Both the position numbers and the translations under genes were made by a program. Below are positions 6,063 to 8,388 of a DNA stretch of 8,388 nucleotides, in pieces. Each line of letters starts with the position of its first letter. Positions within the stretch are counted from its first letter, which is position 1. The notes under the pieces are model-generated. The model was not told where the DNA came from. It searched no databases and saw nothing but the letters and a program-made list of their open reading frames with translations. The DNA lies in assembly GCA_023954595.1 (NCBI GenBank), contig JAGSHJ010000126.1, positions 1 to 8,388 on the forward strand. The letters are read 5' to 3'. This DNA is from Bacteriovoracaceae bacterium (lineage in GTDB: Bacteria > Bdellovibrionota > Bacteriovoracia > Bacteriovoracales > Bacteriovoracaceae).

Positions 6063-6948
6063 TATCTTTGATCCAGAACAATGGACAGAAGTTGAAGGCT
6101 TTAACTTTAGCGACATCACCTACCATAGAGCAAAACACCAGGGAACAGTTCGTATTGCGATCGATAGACCTGAGTGCCGAAATGCTTTTCGACCAGCAAC
6201 TGTTGATGAACTTTATAGAGCTCTAGATCATGCGAGACAATCTTCAGATGTCGGAGTTGTTCTTCTAACAGGAAATGGACCTTCAAAGAAAGACGGTGGT
6301 TGGGCCTTTTGCTCCGGTGGAGATCAAAGAATTCGAGGAAAGGATGGATACAAGTATGAAGGTCAACCTGGAGAAGGAGTTGATCCTGCGAAACTTGGAC
6401 GACTCCATATATTAGAAGTTCAAAGACTCATTCGTTTCATGCCTAAAATAGTGATGGCCGTTGTTCCTGGCTGGGCCGTAGGCGGAGGTCATTCTCTTCA
6501 TGTTGTATGTGACATGACCATAGCTTCAAAAGAACATGCTATTTTTAAACAGACTGATCCTGATGTCGCAAGTTTCGACTCTGGCTATGGTTCAGCTTAC
6601 CTTGCAAAAATGGTAGGACAAAAAAGGGCCAGAGAGATTTTCTTTCTAGGACTCAATTATTCTGCCCAGGAAGCATTTGAAATGGGAATGGTTAACAAAG
6701 TCGTTCCTCATCAAGACTTAGAGAAAGTCGCTCTCGAGTGGGCAGCTATTATGAATTCGAAGTCTCCAACAGCAATGCGTATGCTGAAATTTGGTTTCAA
6801 TATGACTGATGATGGAATGGTTGGACAGCAGCTTTTTGCAGGAGAAGCGACGAGACTTGCTTACGGAACTGAAGAGGCTGCCGAAGGACGAGATGCTTTT
6901 GTTGAAAAAAGAGATCAGGATTTTTCTAATTTCCCATGGCATTACTAA
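6052..6948 (+). CDS. menB: 1,4-dihydroxy-2-naphthoyl-CoA synthase (MenB)
   Basis: A crotonase-fold enzyme that closes the second ring of menaquinone by Dieckmann condensation of o-succinylbenzoyl-CoA. At 298 residues it is full length (E. coli 285, M. tuberculosis 314). The family signatures are near perfect: DRPECRNAFRPATVDELYRA, GGWAFCSGGDQRIRG (82-96), the oxyanion-hole glycines in PGWAVGGGHS (139-148), SFDSGYGSAYLAKMVGQKRA (174-193), KSPTAMRMLKF and EATRLAYG. Asp176 and Tyr271 match catalytic residues of the M. tuberculosis enzyme. Asp169 (QTDPD) stands where E. coli has Gly156, so this is the type II form that carries its own carboxylate and should not need bicarbonate. An AGGAG lies 10 nt before the ATG. 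The frame overlaps its neighbours on both sides. No other men gene is in the window. Confidence 0.97.
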   Translation: MSSDIFDPEQWTEVEGFNFSDITYHRAKHQGTVRIAIDRPECRNAFRPATVDELYRALDHARQSSDVGVVLLTGNGPSKKDGGWAFCSGGDQRIRGKDGYKYEGQPGEGVDPAKLGRLHILEVQRLIRFMPKIVMAVVPGWAVGGGHSLHVVCDMTIASKEHAIFKQTDPDVASFDSGYGSAYLAKMVGQKRAREIFFLGLNYSAQEAFEMGMVNKVVPHQDLEKVALEWAAIMNSKSPTAMRMLKFGFNMTDDGMVGQQLFAGEATRLAYGTEEAAEGRDAFVEKRDQDFSNFPWHY

Positions 6949-7448
6949 AAACTAACATTGCAGCATTTGTTTTAAGTGTTCTGGTTCATTTAGTAATCAT
7001 ACTTCCAAACTGGGTAAGCTCAGACAAATCAGCAAAACTTGAAACTAAATATCAAAACATAAAAGTTTCTATAGTTGTAAAAGATCCAAGAGTTATAAAA
7101 GAAACTCCATCAAAATCAAAAAAGAAGTTAAAGACTAAAAAGATAGAGTCATCAAAAAAAGAGTTAACTTCAATAGTGAAGCAAGCTGGCTTAAAAACAT
7201 CAAAGCCTCCAACCTATCCCCTCATGGCCAGAAAAAAAGGGTGGGAAGGATCTGTAGAGATCGCAATAAAAGTTTCCGAAAAAGGAAAGGTTGTTCAGCA
7301 AAAAGTCACAAAGAGCTCTGGCCACAAGATTTTAGATGAAGAAGCGATTAAGACAGTTTTAAACTGGTCGTTTGAACCCGCAGTTAAAAATGGCTCTCCT
7401 ATTAGCTCCACTGTTTTAAAAGTAATTGAATTTAAACTTCTAGATTAA
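6936..7448 (+). CDS. TonB-family energy transducer with a Lys-rich linker
   Basis: The protein has 170 residues. TonB couples the proton-motive force, through ExbB/ExbD, to outer-membrane receptors. One N-terminal membrane segment (about 8-27) holds Ser14 and His18 in SVLVH, matching the S-x-x-x-H pair (Ser16/His20) of E. coli TonB that is needed for ExbB/D coupling. The periplasmic linker (about 50-90) is full of Lys (SKSKKKLKTKK) and not the usual Pro-Glu/Pro-Lys repeats, so it is short. The C-terminal domain (about 92-170) is canonical: TYPLMARKKGWEGSVEI, SSGHKILDEEAIKTVLNWSF and EPAVKNGSP. It overlaps the end of menB by 13 bp with no clear ribosome site, so translation is probably coupled. 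No exbB, exbD or receptor gene is near, so the partner is unknown. Confidence 0.9.
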   Translation: MALLKTNIAAFVLSVLVHLVIILPNWVSSDKSAKLETKYQNIKVSIVVKDPRVIKETPSKSKKKLKTKKIESSKKELTSIVKQAGLKTSKPPTYPLMARKKGWEGSVEIAIKVSEKGKVVQQKVTKSSGHKILDEEAIKTVLNWSFEPAVKNGSPISSTVLKVIEFKLLD

Positions 7449-7478
7449 TCTCAACATGCAAAAAGAGATGCAACGGGT

Positions 7479-7492
7479 CAGTTACACAACTG
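7479..7492 (+). repeat. 5-bp inverted repeat upstream of the cyclotransferase-like promoter
   Basis: CAGTT (7479-7483) and AACTG (7488-7492) flank a 4-nt ACAC spacer. The repeat lies where the -35 contact of the promoter at 7505 would be, so it could be an operator. No U tract follows, so it is not a terminator. Repeats this short are common by chance. Confidence 0.25.
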
Positions 7493-7504
7493 TTAGATTT
7501 ACCT

Positions 7505-7510
7505 TATAAT
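7505..7510 (+). promoter_or_regulatory. Perfect -10 box 5 nt before a start codon (leaderless candidate)
   Basis: TATAAT at 7505-7510 is followed by AACTT and the ATG at 7516. No Shine-Dalgarno site is present. The -35 region at 17 bp (TTACAC, 7482-7487) matches poorly. The start of transcription should be at or within a base or two of the ATG. Confidence 0.55.
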
Positions 7511-7515
7511 AACTT

Positions 7516-7947
7516 ATGAGATTATTTAGCTATGGAACTCTGCAAGATCACGATGTCCTAAAGATTGTAGCAAGTACTGAGAAGTTCAATATTTTAGGTG
7601 CTGGAACACTTCAAGGGTTTAAGGCCCTCTATGTAGAAAATGAAGAGTACCCTATCCTCTCTCCCTGTAAGGACTCTCTTATTCCTGGAACAATAATTGA
7701 TTCTATCTCAGAAGAGTTTTGGAAAAGAGTCGATTTTTTTGAGCAAAATTATGAAAAGATTGAAAAAGAAATTGCTACTGAGAACTCCTCATTAAATTGT
7801 TTTGTTTTCTCTGAAGAGTTTGGAAAGACGACTATCGGTAGAGAATGGGACTTTGTCGAATGGCAGTCTCTATACAAAGTTCCTTACTTAGAAAGGTCTA
7901 AGAAATTCATGGGTTTGTACGATAAAGGCTTAAGTGGAGTTTGGTAA
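7516..7947 (+). CDS. Gamma-glutamylcyclotransferase-like (AIG2/GGCT fold) protein
   Basis: The protein has 143 residues, the usual size of the family. It begins MRLFSYGTLQ, the YGTL glycine loop that binds the gamma-glutamyl substrate. Strand segments follow (GAGTLQGFKALYV and LIPGTIIDSISEEFW). Then comes RVDFFEQNYEKIEKEI, matching the family's D-x-[YF]-E-x-x-Y block, with Glu76 as the likely catalytic acid. Enzymes of this fold release 5-oxoproline from gamma-glutamyl amines or peptides, but many members have unknown substrates and the exact reaction cannot be assigned. It is a monocistronic gene with its own perfect -10 box, 67 bp downstream of the TonB-type gene. It is probably translated from a leaderless mRNA. 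Confidence 0.85.
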   Translation: MRLFSYGTLQDHDVLKIVASTEKFNILGAGTLQGFKALYVENEEYPILSPCKDSLIPGTIIDSISEEFWKRVDFFEQNYEKIEKEIATENSSLNCFVFSEEFGKTTIGREWDFVEWQSLYKVPYLERSKKFMGLYDKGLSGVW

Positions 7948-7974
7948 GTAGCCTAAATGACGATGAGTCTTTTG

Positions 7975-7980
7975 TATAAT
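7975..7980 (+). promoter_or_regulatory. -10 box for the small secreted protein gene
   Basis: TATAAT at 7975-7980 would give a leader of about 65 nt before the ATG at 8053. No good -35 element is seen at 16-18 bp. Confidence 0.4.
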
Positions 7981-8042
7981 TTTCACTAACTAACCTTCAA
8001 TTCAATATCTGTGTTACCTAAAGTTATAAATACAATCAAATC

Positions 8043-8047
8043 AGGGA
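8043..8047 (+). promoter_or_regulatory. Ribosome binding site fixing the start at 8053
   Basis: AGGGA lies 5 nt before the ATG at 8053, where a signal peptide begins. It decides against the in-frame upstream start at 8011. Confidence 0.65.
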
Positions 8048-8052
8048 ACTCT

Positions 8053-8358
8053 ATGAAAACGTTAATCTTATTAGCAAGTTTAATTATCGCAACATCTAGC
8101 TATGCCTTTGAATCAGAAATGTGTAATGAAGTAAGTTCTTGGGATAAAGAAAAGTGTGAAAAGATAGTTAAAGAGAATTCCTTTGAAAAAATTCCCGTTG
8201 AATTATGTCAATATAGAGTCAGTGGTGGAGAAATGCTCAATTGTTATAAAGCAATTATGAATAAAACTTATGTTTATGATGTCATTCTTCAATGTGCAGC
8301 CTTGCACCACTACGATATCCCTTACTGCCTAGAAGAGACGGGTACTCTCGTAGAATAG
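8053..8358 (+). CDS. Small secreted protein with three paired-cysteine repeats
   Basis: The protein has 101 residues. The start is ATG 8053, with AGGGA upstream; an in-frame start at 8011 (TTG) would add 14 residues before the signal peptide and is not supported. The signal peptide is MKTLILLASLIIATSSYA with cleavage before FESE. The mature 83 residues hold Cys at 24, 35, 52, 64, 81 and 92. They form three units of 28-29 residues, each with C-x10-C or C-x11-C: CNEVSSWDKEKC, CQYRVSGGEMLNC and CAALHHYDIPYC. Each of the first two units is followed by a short amphipathic stretch, suggesting helix pairs stapled by disulfides. Family and function are unknown. It has its own -10 box. Nothing coding is seen in the last 30 bp of the window. 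Confidence 0.75.
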   Translation: MKTLILLASLIIATSSYAFESEMCNEVSSWDKEKCEKIVKENSFEKIPVELCQYRVSGGEMLNCYKAIMNKTYVYDVILQCAALHHYDIPYCLEETGTLVE

Positions 8359-8388
8359 ACGATAAGAATAATTATAGGTAGACTATCT

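Noticed and set aside
5757..6119. Minus-strand frame of 120 residues opposite the globin and menB genes
   Set aside because: It is antisense to two strongly conserved genes whose overlap is explained by the operon, so it is a shadow frame.
7010..7180. Lys-rich A-tract region in the TonB gene as a frameshift or slippage site
   Set aside because: The frame stays open through all A runs, and both the membrane and C-terminal domains are in one frame.

Overview
The window reads as chromosomal DNA of an AT-rich, Gram-negative, flagellated bacterium that makes menaquinone. The evidence is an outer-membrane beta-barrel ending in Phe, a TonB protein, a flagellin with a sigma-28-type promoter, and MenB. 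The many short secreted proteins of unknown family, Ig-like repeat proteins and strong AGGAG-type ribosome sites would fit Bdellovibrionota (Bacteriovorax-like), but that placement is an inference. No RNA gene, insertion sequence, CRISPR array or prophage gene was seen.

Left part (1-1985, plus strand): the 3' part of a large extracellular protein with tandem Ig-like repeats of about 107 residues and a Cys-containing C-terminal domain. It overlaps by ATGA a secreted protein with beta-propeller-like sequence. Middle-left (1975-3542, minus strand): a membrane-anchored six-Cys protein and a compact flagellin. The flagellin has a FliA (sigma-28)-like promoter and probably starts at TTG 3378. Middle (3543-4915): an outer-membrane beta-barrel gene and a secreted four-Cys protein, convergent on a shared bidirectional terminator.

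Right part (5152-7448, plus strand): a tight operon of four overlapping genes: NAD(P)H-dependent FMN reductase, group 2 truncated haemoglobin, MenB (1,4-dihydroxy-2-naphthoyl-CoA synthase) and a TonB-type energy transducer. The first two could form a reductase/haem pair for O2 or NO chemistry next to a menaquinone enzyme, which is inference. After it come a gamma-glutamylcyclotransferase-like gene and a small secreted protein with three paired-Cys repeats.

The best leads are four. (1) Three genes without a Shine-Dalgarno site (starts at 2505, 3543 and 7516) each have a -10 box ending 5-6 nt before the ATG, suggesting leaderless mRNAs. (2) The flagellin start and sigma-28 promoter fit each other. 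(3) The reductase-globin-MenB-TonB operon is an unusual combination. (4) Two unrelated secreted or anchored proteins share a threefold paired-cysteine layout.
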